A stretch of DNA of 64,000 bases from Xanthostigma xanthostigma (Eukaryota; Arthropoda; Insecta; Raphidioptera; Raphidiidae): positions 36,662,753-36,726,752 of the forward strand of contig OY754469.1 in NCBI GenBank assembly GCA_963575645.1, read 5' to 3'. The translations under genes and the position numbers were made by a program. Of this stretch, positions 21,865 to 33,860 are shown in pieces (positions within the stretch are counted from its first letter, which is position 1; every line of letters begins with the position of its first letter). The notes below the pieces were generated by a model, which worked only from the letters and a program-made list of their open reading frames with translations, had not been told where the DNA came from and ran no database searches.

Positions 21865-22720
21865 CCAAGATCCCAGACCCGTCAGACCTATGTCATTTCA
21901 GTACTGCTAAGATTTTATAAGTAAATATTCAATAAATAAAATTATCGACCATTTTTTTAGACAAATATATTAACAAAAAAATATAATTAATACATTAACG
22001 TAAAATAAATAGAAATTAAATATTAATTACTTTTAATATGTTTAGATCAGTTCTGAAGAAAATTCAAATCCGGATCGAAACGTTAATGTATTAATTATAT
22101 TTTTTTGTTAATATATTTGTCTGAAAAATTGGTCGATTAATTTAATTATTGAAGAGTTTTAATCAGACGTTAATCAAAGATTTTTTATCAGTAAATATAT
22201 ACAATATTTAGTTAAAAACGTATGCCAATTTGGTAACTTGAAAGCGGGGACATTTTAGAGATACATAACAGGTTCTAAAGGTACATAAAACACGTGCTTA
22301 CCTACGTGCGCAATGGTATTATGAATGCATATGAGTGCGAGTGAGAGCATTAGATGATTTTTTTTACAGCTTCTTGAAATGTAGGTTGTTTGTTTCCATG
22401 GAGTTTTTCTCTCTTAAACTCATGGACTACTCTCTCTTTCTCTCTGTGTGTAAACAAATAAACAACCTAAATTTTATGAAGCTATCAAAAAAAAATCTAA
22501 TGTTCTCACGCGCACTCATATGCATGCATAATACCATTGCGTACGTAGGTAAGCACGTGTTTTATGTACCTTTTGAACCTCTTATCTATAAAAGACCCCC
22601 GCTTTCAAGCTAGCAAATTGGTATACGTTTTTAACTGAATATTGTACATTTACTGATAAAATCTTAGCAGTACTGAAATGATGTAGGTCTGGCGGATCTG
22701 GGATCTTGGTATATTATAAA
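21865..22720. mobile_element. Nested inverted-repeat (foldback) block
   Basis: Three pairs of inverted arms lie here. An outer pair is 21865-21925 / 22651-22715 (AGACCAAGATCCCAGACC and GGGATCTTGGT). A second pair is 21930-21998 / 22078-22148 (ATCGACCATTTTTTTAGACA and inverse). A large inner pair of about 200 bp is 22188-22400 / 22456-22660 (for example TAAAACACGTGCTTACCTAC and GTAGGTAAGCACGTGTTTTA). The arms are diverged by small changes. No coding is seen. It reads as one foldback element with another inverted-repeat element inside. Confidence 0.75.
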
Positions 22721-23134
22721 TCGACAATTGTATAGAATGATTTGTTCTACGTAACCATGGTTACACTGGAACGTTATAAATCTAGTGGCGTAATAGGATG
22801 TTTTATTCACGACTCCACGAGTAATGTAACTATATTGAAACGAGCGCTAACCGTTGCACGAGTAATAATTACAGAAAAACTTCTACTCGGTCGAGGAATT
22901 TTTTAACCATAAGTTTTAATGATATAGGTATTTTAATGACGCATTCTACATTGTATATACAGTATTAACAGAATAAAGTTTATATCTATGTATCTAATAT
23001 TATGCACGAGATATTTAGTTTATTTTTTGCAAATACCTCCTATAAATCAGTTGTTTATTTTTTTCAAAAAAAAATCTAACTTTATTTCAGATAGTAGGTA
23101 GCAGTGTTTAACCAATAGACTGCTAAGCACAGTG

Positions 23135-23266
23135 ACAGACAGTCGGCTGCTTGCGTGGCCGAGTGGTAATACACAATAGTCGCGATTTCCATAAAAAGTG
23201 AGTTAAATAATTCTCTATTACCCACCAGCGGCGCTAGTAGGCTTCGTGCACACAGTCTATAGTGTC
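23135..23266 (+). repeat. SINE-like piece: tRNA-type head plus 86-bp repeat
   Basis: GCTTGCGTGGCCGAGTGGT is a tRNA-Ser/Leu-type box A. It is followed by the 86-bp repeat seen also at 18165-18250. No box B is present at normal spacing, so the head is truncated or rearranged. Confidence 0.5.
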
Positions 23267-23289
23267 TTAGACCCTTAATATTCTATATT

Positions 23290-23640
23290 AATTTCAGCCA
23301 TTCCTTAAAAAAAAGAGACAACAAAGTGATCTTATTTAGGGGGTACGGAACCCTAAAAAGACCGGCACTTCGTCGCAGCGAAGCGCCTCGCAAAATATTT
23401 TCAGATAAGATGATGTTTTGCGACACACGTATATGAAATGCGCGACGCGCGATAAGTCGAAGCGCTCCCCAGCGGACGGTTACAGCCCTATATATCCGGT
23501 ATCCGTGTTGCAGCAGCAAACAAACGAGCGTCTCAGCCATTTCGACGCCCAATCACCTGACTTCCAATCACAAACTCTCTTCCCAGGAGACTGTTTACAT
23601 TGCTTTATTTCTCGTCGTTGATTGTTTGTTTTTCGCGTAT
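23290..23640. other. Repeat fragments, no gene
   Basis: Includes TTAGGGGGTACGGAACCCTAAAAAG, the edge of a common insect repeat, and a more GC-rich stretch with CGCGACGCGCG. Open frames here (such as the 89-codon minus frame) overlap each other and show no domain. Confidence 0.4.
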
Positions 23641-23659
23641 CAACTCATATCTATATCTA

Positions 23660-24280
23660 TCTTCATAACATAACCTATAAATGAGTTTACACAATTACAG
23701 TTGTAAACAATAAAATAAAATGGAGGGTGTTTACTGAAAGTCAAACACATTAAAATAATTTTAATCTTATGACTATAACCATTAAGTCTATAAATAAACG
23801 CTAAAGTCTAACATAATCTACATTTTTATGTATTCAAAATGGAGGGCGTAACATAACCTATATTCGAGTTTACATAGTTGTTCTGTTACAACATTCAATT
23901 ATACATTAAACTTGATGTTATTTATTACAAATCTGCAAGAACAATTGTTTCCACTTTCGACACAAATAACATTATATTGGGAGTTGTAAAACATAATAGT
24001 AAGATGGTTTACACATTCAAAATGGAGTCCATAAAATAACCTGCAGTGTTCGATAAATAACTATACAATTGTTATACTACAGTGTAAACGCTAAAATAAA
24101 ATGGAGTTTATTTGCTACATGTCAGAAAACATTTAAATAATTCCATTGTTTCGACAGAAATATAGAAACTGATAAACGTCAAACATAACCTATATTTGAA
24201 GCTGTAAGCATCAAACTAAAATGGATGCAATTTTTACACATCAAAATGGAGTTCGTAACATAACCTCTATTAAGTGTGTT
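23660..24280. repeat. Degenerate repeats with AAAATGGAG and CATAACCTATA
   Basis: Within about 600 bp the strings AAAATGGAG(G/T) (23719, 23839, 24019, 24100, 24243) and TAACATAACCT (23668, 23850, 24258 and variants) recur in alternation. This gives the impression of four to six old tandem units of 120-170 bp. No coding. Confidence 0.55.
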
Positions 24281-24889
24281 GGTAGTTTTATGTTATTGTT
24301 CTAATAAACATAAATAGAGGTGAATGTTTTTTTGAGATTTTTATGTACACAAACCAATAAATATTTCAAGCGCAATTTACGTTATTTTAGTGCCGTTCAT
24401 AAATTAATTTTATTTTGACATATAAACTTTACAGTTAGAAATACTGCGATGTGGGCGCATTTATTTGCATAAAACAGATATTGCTTTTTTAATGTCAATA
24501 CTAATGTATGAAATTATAATGGAAGTTCTGCCTGTAATTTGATTTTCTTTCTTGATTTTCAGGACGAGAGAACGCATTTCTAGAATTGTCTTCGGAGAGA
24601 AAATGTTGACAGCTCATCAATTGTTATTTTTCGCTTTCTGTCTGTAATTTCGTTTTCTTTTCGATGTTTCGGATATTTTTATTATAAATAGGAGAACGTC
24701 GTTTCTATATACATTTTTTCACAAAATTATAATGTTTGATTCTAACAACCCAATTGCACACAAAACTTCCACTAACTTTAATGTTTTACAACTATACACT
24801 TTACAAAAGGTTAATACACAACACATAAATAAATTCACAAGAGCAACTGTAGACAGAATACTCCACGTTTATAGGTTAGGTATTATGAT

Positions 24890-25399
24890 TAGTTATGTGC
24901 CGGATCGTTAAAAATGTATATCCGCGGATATACGGATCTGAATACGGATATTTGGTTTCAATATCCGCGGATACGGATACGGATCTTAACTTTCTTAGAG
25001 TACGCGGCGGTAAATATTGCACATCGACCTTTGGAAAGAGACTATCTGTTATGGGAAAAAGTTGTTGACCTCTTTAAGAGTTAATTCTCATAACAGATTG
25101 TCTCTTTCCAAAGATCGATGTGCAATATCTCATTATAAAGATAGTTGATTTAGTACCTTTGAGTTATGTAGGTACTATTGGTATGGTACTCACTACGATA
25201 AATGTTCGCAATATAAAGGTGCCAAATACGATTTTAAAAAATAAAAAATAATCTGAATGGAATTTAACAGTTTTTCATTATTACGTAATCACCTATATAT
25301 ATAAAAATTCATCTCTGAATTGGATACGGATACGAATCTTTCTTTTCCCTCGGATATCCGCGGATACGGATACGCATACGGATATCCGGCACATCACTA
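24890..25399. mobile_element. hAT-type MITE (TAGTTATGTGCCGG family), copy 1
   Basis: 510 bp with ends TAGTTATGTGCCGGATCG and ATCCGGCACATCACTA, flanked by a perfect 8-bp duplication ATTATGAT (24882-24889 and 25400-25407). Inside are many GATATCCGCGGATACGGAT-type strings and an inner inverted pair of about 45 bp (ACCTTTGGAAAGAGAC / GTCTCTTTCCAAAG). A second copy in the other orientation is at 56390-56915. Confidence 0.88.
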
Positions 25400-25779
25400 A
25401 TTATGATCTATGTGGAGGCCATTGTTATTTTATCAGGTACCCTGGAAGTAAGACAGAATAGATATTTTTACCTGTAATAAACATAATTATGGTTGGTGAA
25501 TTGAATTATCGCTATTTATTCGGAGGAATAGCTACCTCAGGAACAAATAAACCGAATAAATTACTACTTGCGTTCGGTGAATATGGCCATCAATCTTTTA
25601 TTTCGTTTATGCAATAACCTTTTTACTAAAATGCATCTATCCTCTTTTTTTAATTCAATTTTACAATTAAGAGAAAGGATATAATTATGAATTAAATGGA
25701 TGTAATATTTGAGTACGAATTGGAAATAATGTACATTGTTCAAAATGAATATATTGTTATCTGAAACACATTGTATTGT

Positions 25780-25895
25780 TGCCAAAACAATGGTGGAAGA
25801 AAGAGCTCTTTTGGTGGAAAGACTGTATATGGTGAAAGAACGGTTGTATATGGTGGAAGAGCGGGTTAATATGGTGGAAGAACAGGTCTATTTTC
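25780..25895 (+). repeat. Short minisatellite (TATGGTGGAAGAR)
   Basis: Four to five units of 21-27 bp containing ATGGTGGAAGA or ATGGTGAAAGA. The reverse complement of the same motif appears at 43852-43885. The reading frame through it gives a repetitive MVEER-type peptide, most likely only a by-product. Confidence 0.55.
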
Positions 25896-26149
25896 TAGCG
25901 TTTACTGAACTTGAACATTTTGCATGGTGCTTTATTTATAGCAAATAAATTTTATATAACAGTAATGCACCTCGTTTGATACTCTACAAAATGACGACCA
26001 CTCTTGGCAGATTGATAAGTACAGCTGTGTGCAGAAAATTGATGCAAGTTTGAGAATGATAAAATGCTGGCATGTCGAATATTGAAAATGAATTTTTTTA
26101 TGTTTAAAAGTGTTGAATTTTTTCATTCAGACTCCACGAATAGGAAATT

Positions 26150-26540
26150 TTCAAAATTTTGCAATACTTTACCTACTTAGGGTTCCGAGAATGTGAAAAA
26201 CACGTTTTTGAAAAAAATCTGTTCGTCTGTTAGCACAATTTCATTCGAACGGGGCTAATAGGACCAAAATCAAAATTTAGTAGGATGTTTAACACAGAAA
26301 TAAAAAGAGCCTTATTGTATTTTGAAAAACTCGGCACATGCGCAGAAGAAATATACATTGATTTTCTGTAATGGTATACTTTTTGGTTAAATTTATTAAT
26401 CTACATATTTTTATGAAAAAAAAGTTTTTTTCTAAAAAAAACTATCGGTATTTGAAATCTATCACGATGTTTTCAACAACTATAGTTTTCGAAAAATTCG
26501 AAGACAAATATTATTGTCGGTGGTACTGAACCCTCGATGC
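26150..26540 (+). repeat. Dispersed repeat R fragment ending GATGCGCGAGTC
   Basis: Starts ACTTAGGGTTCCGAG and ends GAACCCTCGATGCGCGAGTC. A similar ending occurs at 40725-40760. The middle shares AATAAAAAGAGCC and GGCACATGCGCAGAAGAAAT with repeat R (19725, 60190, 63420). Confidence 0.55.
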
Positions 26541-26896
26541 GCGAGTCTCTCAATAACATGAAGCATTTAAAATGTCTGACACCTCGAATATGTCGACATA
26601 TTCGAGGTGTCAGACATTTTAAGTGGTTCATGTTATTTGTCAGAGAACATTTATTTAGCGTTTTGGTTGAAGTTTTTAAGCTATCCCGGGTACGCACATT
26701 CATCTTAGTTTACCGAGATGATTCCAATTAAAAAAACAAACAGTATCTATCAATTTTTACGGAAAATTTAGAGGGAAAACGCCCCAAAATCACGAAAAGT
26801 CATTAGAGGAAATAGGTGTCAGACTAATGAAGCCATATACAAAATTTGGGGAGAGTATTTGTCAGTAGAATTTTTGCCGACGGGCACTCTGACTAT
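26540..26896. mobile_element. Truncated copy of foldback element F
   Basis: The right arm of the 48247-48816 palindrome is present in full (TCGAGGTGTCAGACATTTTA through GGGCACTCTGACTAT). Of the left arm only about 50 bp around the centre remain, giving a short perfect hairpin at the CGAATATGTCGACATATTCG centre. Confidence 0.8.
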
Positions 26897-27340
26897 TAGA
26901 ATCTTAATCTAATTCGTATCGTCGGATGACTGAGTCGCATAATATAGGGACTATACTGTATTGCAATTTTTAAATGCCGCCTGCCTTGTTCCACAAAATG
27001 AAAAGTTTAAAAACATTTTTGTTACTAAACAAACCCTTTAGTTATTTTGAAGAACATCTTTACCAACTAGATAATTAGTTTCTACCCACTAGTGTACCTA
27101 CGTTATATTATATGGTGAAAGAACTAAGCTATGAAAGGCAAGTTGGGTTAATTTCGATAATTTCCCCGGGGGTTTATGTTAGACACACTGATTGGTGTTT
27201 TGACCTGCCACGTTACACACACCTCAACACGCGCGTGGCTGCGGTTTCGTGCTAACTGCGAGTTACGCTCTTGATAGACGAGACCCTCGATGGATTTTAA
27301 ATATTCAAATTAATGGAACGACGCACTATATTAGAACGTC

Positions 27341-27379
27341 GCTCTTATGACCTCTGTTGTCGAGCGTCTATAATCCACT
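27341..27379 (+). repeat. Dispersed 37-bp motif, copy 5
   Basis: GCTCTTATGACCTCTGTTGT then CGAGCGTCTATAATCCAC. Confidence 0.6.
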
Positions 27380-27389
27380 ATCTATATAT

Positions 27390-28957
27390 TTAAGCATTTA
27401 CGACCACTATCGCTAATAATAATTGTTTTGTAGTTAAAAAAAATTTACAGTATTTTGAACACTGCGTATTTTTAGTTTAATAATTAATTATTAGTTTTCA
27501 TGCAATGTTCTCTATTTACTTACGTAAGTAATTAGAGGGCATTGCAAATACTATTTTTTCTCGTCTGTTTTTGGGAAATGACAGAAAAATAGATTTGGTG
27601 AATTCATTCAAAATTTAGCTACAGTGAATGTAATATTTTTTATTTATTGATTTATTGTAAAACTGTCTATATCATAAAAATATACTTCTTTCTAACAAGA
27701 GTTACGTTTTCTTCTCATAATCGTCAATTTAAAACAATAATGACTTTGACTACAGTAAAGCTTGAGTTATCCGGAGTTCTAGTGATCGATTTCTTCAACT
27801 TTTAAATGTTTATGTTTTTATAATATTTTTGAAGTGAAACTTTTTAGATGTACTAGGGACGCTTGTCCTACTCACGGGACCCTTGGGATCATGCGCCAGA
27901 ATTTTGGAAACCGGCAATGAGTGGGACAAGCGCCGACAATCGCGCTATCTTTCTCACTCCAGTATCGTGCAAAGAGGATACCGTTTTTATTTTGTAATTT
28001 CTGAAATATCAATTTTTTGAAGAAAATACCAAGAGTATTTTCTTCTTAAAATGTTACAGAAAACCCGAGTCTGCCGGGTAAACTATTGCAGATAGGGGTA
28101 AGAGGGTGGAACACTTTTTTGTAGCAAATATAAAAATTAATAATTTTTTATTAAAACCTTTTTTTCGTATATCTTATAGTTTGTGAGATAATTAGAAAAC
28201 AAAGTTTAAAGGGTTGGTTTCTATCCTAACTGCAAATCGGACCACACTTTTTCCCAGCCAGAATAGTTTCTCAAGAACGACCACTCAAATTTTTTGCCGT
28301 TTAAGATTTTAGGCGTTTCCTGAGAATCATCCTTGGACTAGAATAAATTTCTCGCGAAATTAACCTAGATATAACTGTTTGTATGAGTGAAATTTAGCTC
28401 TGGTATGCAAAGCGTTAATAAATTACTTACCGTTGGCGGTGTGTGTGCAATTATTAACCTTGTAGTTTCGTAAATATTATGAAAATAAAAAAATCAACGG
28501 TTTTCTTGTTCTGAAGTAATATTCATCCGTCAAAATGACCACATAACTGGCAAGTGCAGGAAAATAGGAAGGGAATTATTTCCATAGTGAATTGGTGGCA
28601 AACTGCCTTCCTGTGAGATATGACTTCATTTCCGTTGAGGAAAACAATTCTCGTAATTTCAAGAATCGATTTTTTTTTGCTGACCTTATTATATAGTATA
28701 ACATCAGTCATTCCTGGACACCGTGTACTGTTGCGATAATGCATAGGTCAATGTATTCTGTGTTATGCAAGCATCTTTGCTTCTTGTTATAAAAGAAACG
28801 CCGACGTCATAATTATTATATAACTTAACATTAGTTCTAACAGACTAACAAATGTTCGTAGCTGACGGCAAAACTAGGTGGTAGTAAAGACAGTGATGCC
28901 ATATTAAGAATTTATTTTCATACTTCTAGATTCTAATGCTGGCTGAACTGACCTAAA
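27390..28957. other. Unannotated stretch
   Basis: No gene or clear element. A small inverted repeat lies at 27490-27545 (AATGTTCTCTATTTACTTAC and TAAGTAATTAGAGGGCATT). Near 28340-28440 there are fragments like the hairpin-end element (CGCGAAATTAACCTAGATATAAC). Confidence 0.45.
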
Positions 28958-29688
28958 TCTATACTAATATATAAAACTGAAGAGTTTGTTTGGTTGAACG
29001 CGCTAATCTCAGGAACTACTGGTTCAAATTGAAATTTTTTTTTGTTGGATAGCCCATTTATCGAGAAAGGCTATAAGCTATATAATATCACGCTACGACC
29101 AATAGGAGCGGAGCATCAATGAAAAATGTTGCAAAATGTATCTCAAAAATAGCGTCTATTCAGGTGAAATGCCGTAATTACATAATATCAATATTAGATC
29201 GTACATTCACAAACCCGGCTAGAGTTTGCGATTGTTAGTATCAGGGTCGTGGGTTCGAGCCCCATGTTGGGCGAATATATATTTTTTTTATTATTTTCTA
29301 CATTGCATTCTTCTAAGGCATACATTTAAATTTATTTTAATTTTATTTACGACTAATTAAAATTAAATAATTCTAATTAATAGCTCATTTGAAAACTGTT
29401 ATAATTATAGGTAGGTACCTATATAAAAATAATTTTCCTACAGTGTTTTCAATTAAATATTTATTATATTTTATTAATTACAGTAATTATTGATTTAAAA
29501 GAAATTTTTACTTAAAAAACGTATAAATACTGCTTTTTATCGACAAAAACTTTTGAACGGTAACTCTAATCATCATGAAATTTAGACACAACATTCATCT
29601 GTGTAAACTAAGAGAAACGTGCGTACTCTTGTCCCTCCCTTCCCCATTTGTTCTTTTGCACCCGGGTGAAACCGGGCGGGACCGCTAG
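28958..29688 (+). mobile_element. Helitron with tRNA-Lys-like block, copy 1
   Basis: 731 bp. It starts TCTATACTAATATATAAAAC after an A and ends ACCGCTAG before a T, as Helitrons do. The terminal hairpin is CCCGGGTGAAACCGGGCGGG. Shared wording with the copies at 39253 and 49808 includes GAACGCGCTAATCTCAGGAA, GGTGAAATGCCGTAA and TTGCACCCGGGTGAAA. No Rep/helicase coding, so non-autonomous. Confidence 0.85.
29214..29273 (+). ncRNA. Degraded tRNA-Lys-like block in Helitron copy 1
   Basis: Starts CCCGGCTAG and ends with the T-arm GTGGGTTCGAGCCCC then ATGTTGGGCG, which match tRNA-Lys(CTT) as I remember it. The D-arm and anticodon region are shortened and disrupted, so this cannot be a working tRNA. 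Confidence 0.65.
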
Positions 29689-31200
29689 TAATATATAAAA
29701 TAAATTTTCATTTATAATCCTGAGACAGTAAGGCAAAAATCGGGTAGGTTTTGTCTGGAAGGCAAACCGTTATTTTGCCGGGAATATACTCGGCTCTAAT
29801 GCGTTGGATCGTGAAATTAATTAAGTAAACAGAGTGTTTACAACGATTGTTGATCAATATTAATAATCCTAGTATAGCTTGCGTGCTTCCCGTGCCTTGT
29901 GTTATTCTTGAGAGATATGCTGCCAGAATATTGATCGAATTGCTCGATATGTCGTAAGCAACTTCACGATAGAAATGGAAACCAATCAGGAACTCGGAAA
30001 GCCAGATGAAAAACGGCAACTTCACTCCTGTGTTCTCCTTTTTCTCTTTTTTTTCCTATAGTTTTAAATTCTAGGGATATGATAAGGAAAAACTGATTTT
30101 TTATGAAATACCTATCTTTATTTTTTTTTAGATTTGCTACAATTACTTGAGACACATTGTTTTGTCATGTAAAAAAATTCAAACTGTGGTCATATTACGA
30201 CTGTTTTTATTAGTTGCGATTCATTTAAATATGGATTGTTGTTTAAAAATTTCAAAAAATATTTTTTTGTTCTAAAAATTGTAGTATCAAAAAATGTAAA
30301 ATGAAGTAAATTTTCTTTTCATTTTATTATTTTTTAGGCATTTTGGATGTTGCCTATAGGGGCAAAAAAATCAAAGAGCTAGTCATCCATCAATGTTTGC
30401 TTATTGGAGCGGCAAAGCAATAAAGCAATTGTAAAGCATACCCGGCCCATAACTCTAAAACTCTAAAACTCTATAACTCTAAAAAATCAGTAGCCCGATT
30501 TCAATGAAATTTGGTACACGTTCATACGGTTATTCAGCTCTAGGATAGGTTTCGCTCGCGTTGACATAATGCAATAAATAAAACAGTTTGTGTAATAACG
30601 GATAATTTTTAAGAGTTGATCTGATGAAATAAATAAACTATTCAGCAAGAAATATCTATAGGTACGTGTTTGTTTGTTTTGTGAAAGATTCTGGGGACTG
30701 TCTGAATTTCTAAGGGATTTTTTCTCTCACTATTGGCAACGCTGGTTGAAGAGTGAGAGAGTAAGAAGAAAAACAAATGTTCAAGCGTAAAGCAAGAACT
30801 GGTGGAGTCTGAAAAGGGCATATATTTTAATCAACCTTTTGTACAACAATTTCTCTAATTACATAGCGAAATTAAAAAGAAATATTGCCCAAGCACCTAA
30901 ACATGCTAATTAAGAATAAGCGAGCGGTTATTAAACAAAATCCATTAGTGCACTCTTTTGTTTTACACGCGTGGTGCTGTTGGAGATAGTTCAATTATTA
31001 TTATCATTAAATGGAATGATAAAACAGGCCGATATTGCACTGGCCTTATTTAGGGGTGTTTTCGGTTGGCAGCGCTGAAAGTACGTCATTTTTAAGATTG
31101 TTTTTTTTACACGCTTTATATTAATTCACTTGTAAGTTTGCATGTATGTATGTTTGTTTATAACCTTCGTTTGGACTACAGCAAGTGGTTTATTACTGTA
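29689..31200. other. Unannotated stretch
   Basis: No gene recognised. A short tandem run of ACTCTAAA (30450-30485) precedes CAATGAAATTTGGTACACG, a phrase common in insect transposons. A 105-codon minus frame at 29708-30025 has no domain I recognise. Confidence 0.4.
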
Positions 31201-31209
31201 GTATAATAT

Positions 31210-31316
31210 GCCAGCACTGTAACTACAGTGGTTAGCCGTGCGGTCTAAGGCACGGGTCTTTGCTGACGTCAACTCTCGGAATCACGGGTCGTGGGTTCTA
31301 ATCCCGTCCACGCCGA
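31210..31316 (+). ncRNA. tRNA-Leu-like block next to a foldback
   Basis: Contains AGCCGTGCGGTCTAAGGCAC (Leu-type D-arm), a long insert, and GTCGTGGGTTCTAATCCC then GTCCACGCC (T-arm and acceptor-like end). It resembles a tRNA-derived SINE head. The acceptor stem is not convincingly paired. Confidence 0.55.
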
Positions 31317-31432
31317 AAACAAAATTGGTTTTTTTTTCGGCAAATTTTTGACAATAAATTGAACTAAAAAGTGGAAAATAAATATAGTTTAAAAAAATAT
31401 AGTTTAAAAATTATATCAAACTAAAAAGTGAA

Positions 31433-31730
31433 AAATAAATATAGTTTAAAAAGAACTAAAAAACACGCTTTATATCGAACTAAAAAGTAAAAAATATTTT
31501 TTTTAAAATAAGCTTAAAACAATAATGAATAAAAAATACTAGTATTATTGTGAAAAAAGCGTGGGGCGCTCGATGTACGGTAATGTGGAACAAAGCGCCC
31601 CACGCTTTTTTCACAATAATACTAGTATTTTTTATTCATTATTGTTTTAAGCTTATTTAAAAAAAAAATATTTTTTACTTTTTAGTTCGATATAAAGCGT
31701 GTTTTTTAGTTTTTTTTAAACTATATTTAT
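31433..31730. mobile_element. Long palindrome (138-bp arms) downstream of the tRNA-Leu-like block
   Basis: Arms 31433-31570 and 31594-31730 are near-perfect inverses (GAAAAAAGCGTGGGGCGCT / AGCGCCCCACGCTTTTTTC at the centre, CACGCTTTATATCGAACT further out) around a 23-base loop. The left side also repeats an AACTAAAAAGTGAAAAATAA unit two to three times. Together with the tRNA-like block this may be one element of about 530 bp. Confidence 0.8.
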
Positions 31731-32202
31731 TTAATTTTAGGTGGTGTATCAATTTGTAATTTGAGGGTTTTAATAATAGACTCTTTCTAGTGCGTGACGG
31801 TATATTATGGCAAATGACATTATTGTAACAAAATTGTTCTTGTTCTCTGTTACATTATGTTAAAAACGAGTGGCAGCGAGTTTTTATACTCTCACATGAG
31901 TCATAGTATCATCACGCGCGAGACACATATCGAATTTTTTGCACGTATCCTCTTTAAAAAAGCTGATTTTCGCATAATTAAAAAAAAATCACAGTTCAAT
32001 TTTGAGCAATTGTAGGTTGCGTTTGATATTCATACTTTTACTAAGTAGTGCGATTAAGTTTCGTATATATTTTGTTTAACTTTACGTACTAGTGCAAAAT
32101 GCGTCATTTTACCACCGCTATACAAGCATGAAAAGTACCTAATTTATAAGAAGTCGTTAAAAAAAATAGGTTATAAAAAAACAACTACAGAAAAAATAGT
32201 GA

Positions 32203-32735
32203 ATTACTGTGGTGACTGGAAAACCTGGAATTATCAGGGAATTCAATGCAACCTGGAAATGTCATGGGAATTTTACAAAGTATCAGGGAAAAATAGAATT
32301 TGGAATTTAAAATTTCTAGTTTTGAATGTTTTTTTAAAACTGCCCTTCAGATCGAAAAACAGTCTTTTCAAGCTTTATGAATACCTAGACATTGAGTTGG
32401 TGTTCAAGCTTCAATTTCGCTGAGATATTGGCGATTAAGTAAAAATAACCTTTGGTTTTTTACCATCGATATCTCTAACTAATGATCGTACAGTAAAAAT
32501 AAGGTTTACTGTGCCATAATTAGTTTAAGAGATAAAATTTTGTATGCGTAAAAAATGCGATAAAATTAATTTTAATTCTGAATTTCTATTTGAAAACAAC
32601 AAAACGACTTTAATCAAAACTTTAAATATCTTGATCATACAAATAAGATATTCAAACATGGAACATTATAATAAATTTCCTGGAAAACCTGGAATTAGCA
32701 GGGAAAAATAATTCTTCTGTGGCCACCCTGGTGGA
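32203..32735. repeat. Dispersed repeat with GGAAAACCTGGAATTATCAG
   Basis: Both ends carry CTGGAAAACCTGGAATTA in the same orientation, and the right edge is TGTGGCCACCCTGG, which is typical of some hAT-like ends. A related partial copy is at 12550-12640 in REPTOR-BP intron 2. Confidence 0.55.
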
Positions 32736-33343
32736 ATTGGTACAGCGAGACCAGTTTTGTTTTACGCACTAGTGTCATAGTGGGTTATTTTTACATGGTT
32801 GCGTACATGCATGTGTAAAGCAGCAGTGCAAGAAATAGGTTGCTGCATTAAGTTCTTACTAGATTGAAAATTTCGGTTTATCTTAAATAGCCTGTAAAGG
32901 TACCCTTACATCCGGCGTTAAAACCAAACCGCACAGTATCTCGGTGCGGTCATTTTGACAGTAAGGTCGCGCGATAACTACGTATACGACTTTAGCAAAC
33001 TTCATTTCGCCAAGGTTCAAATGTATATATGTTACGGTCTATACCCGAATTCGGTCAATGACCGAAATAAATTGTGAAAAATAACTCTAATAATTTAGAG
33101 TGATGATGATCCTGTTTAAATGTTAGAAGATTAAAGGATGAATTCTGGTGACATAGGATCGATGAACTAAGCAAATACTGAAGGTTTTTTTATTGCATTT
33201 TATTGTCTGACGTTTCGGCAAACTTTATTCCATCTTCGGAGAAACAATGCTGTCTGTTTTCTCAGTATTGTTGTTATGTATAAAATAAATTAAAATAAAA
33301 AACGTCATCAACGGGTATTAAAAATAACTATTTTTCTTAAAAA

Positions 33344-33463
33344 AACGACTGATTTTTACTGAAAATTGTATAAATGTGTCCAATGTAACTTGTTTAAAAA
33401 GTATAATTTTAAACAAGTTACATTGGACACATTTATACAATTTTCAGTAAAAATCAGTCGTTT
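33344..33463. repeat. Perfect palindrome inside the Ginger-like element
   Basis: Arms of about 55 bp (CGACTGATTTTTACTGAAAA ... and its inverse) around AGTATAATT. It is very uniform, so it formed recently or has been kept by gene conversion. Confidence 0.8.
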
Positions 33464-33623
33464 TTACTGAACAGTACTAGTTCTGCTTGTTTCATTCAAT
33501 CAACGTCCGAACCCGAACAAAAGTAGGGTTATGTTCTTGTTTATGTACCTATCTATTGAATTGTTCTCCTGAATGTTATAATTAATATAATGGTGGGATA
33601 TTCAGTGTAATAATTAAGTAAAA

Positions 33624-33860
33624 ATGCAAGATGAATTCGAGTCTCAACTAGTTCGCCTATTGGAGGTTTCTGAAACTTACTACAGTAAGTGAGGTTAAGA
33701 AAGCAAATTTATTGAAAGCTGAATTATAAACTCTGTCTGCTAAATAACACAGAAGAATAAATCGCTTTGATATAATAAGTATCATTGATGTGGAAAAGTT
33801 AATTAAAAAACGCAAAGAAGATTCCGATGCCATACTAGTACTGTCCGTAAAAAACTGGAT
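33624..33860 (+). pseudogene. Decayed Ginger/gypsy-integrase-like (KRBA2-like) fragment
   Basis: An ATG at 33624 opens MQDEFESQLVRLLEVSETYY. After frameshifts and stops comes DIISIIDVEKLIKKRKE, a pattern reminiscent of KRBA2-like/Ginger proteins just upstream of their integrase zinc-binding domain. No integrase core is present. The assignment rests on memory of the family and is tentative; the Ginger-like ends support it. Confidence 0.45.

Noticed and set aside
25736-25948. Coiled-coil-like MVEER repeat protein
   Set aside because: A 70-codon frame over a short minisatellite, with no start context or neighbouring exon. More likely a by-product.
26473-26731. Two overlapping frames on opposite strands with the same CLTPRICRHIRGVRHFK text
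   Set aside because: Caused by the central palindrome of foldback element F; not proteins.
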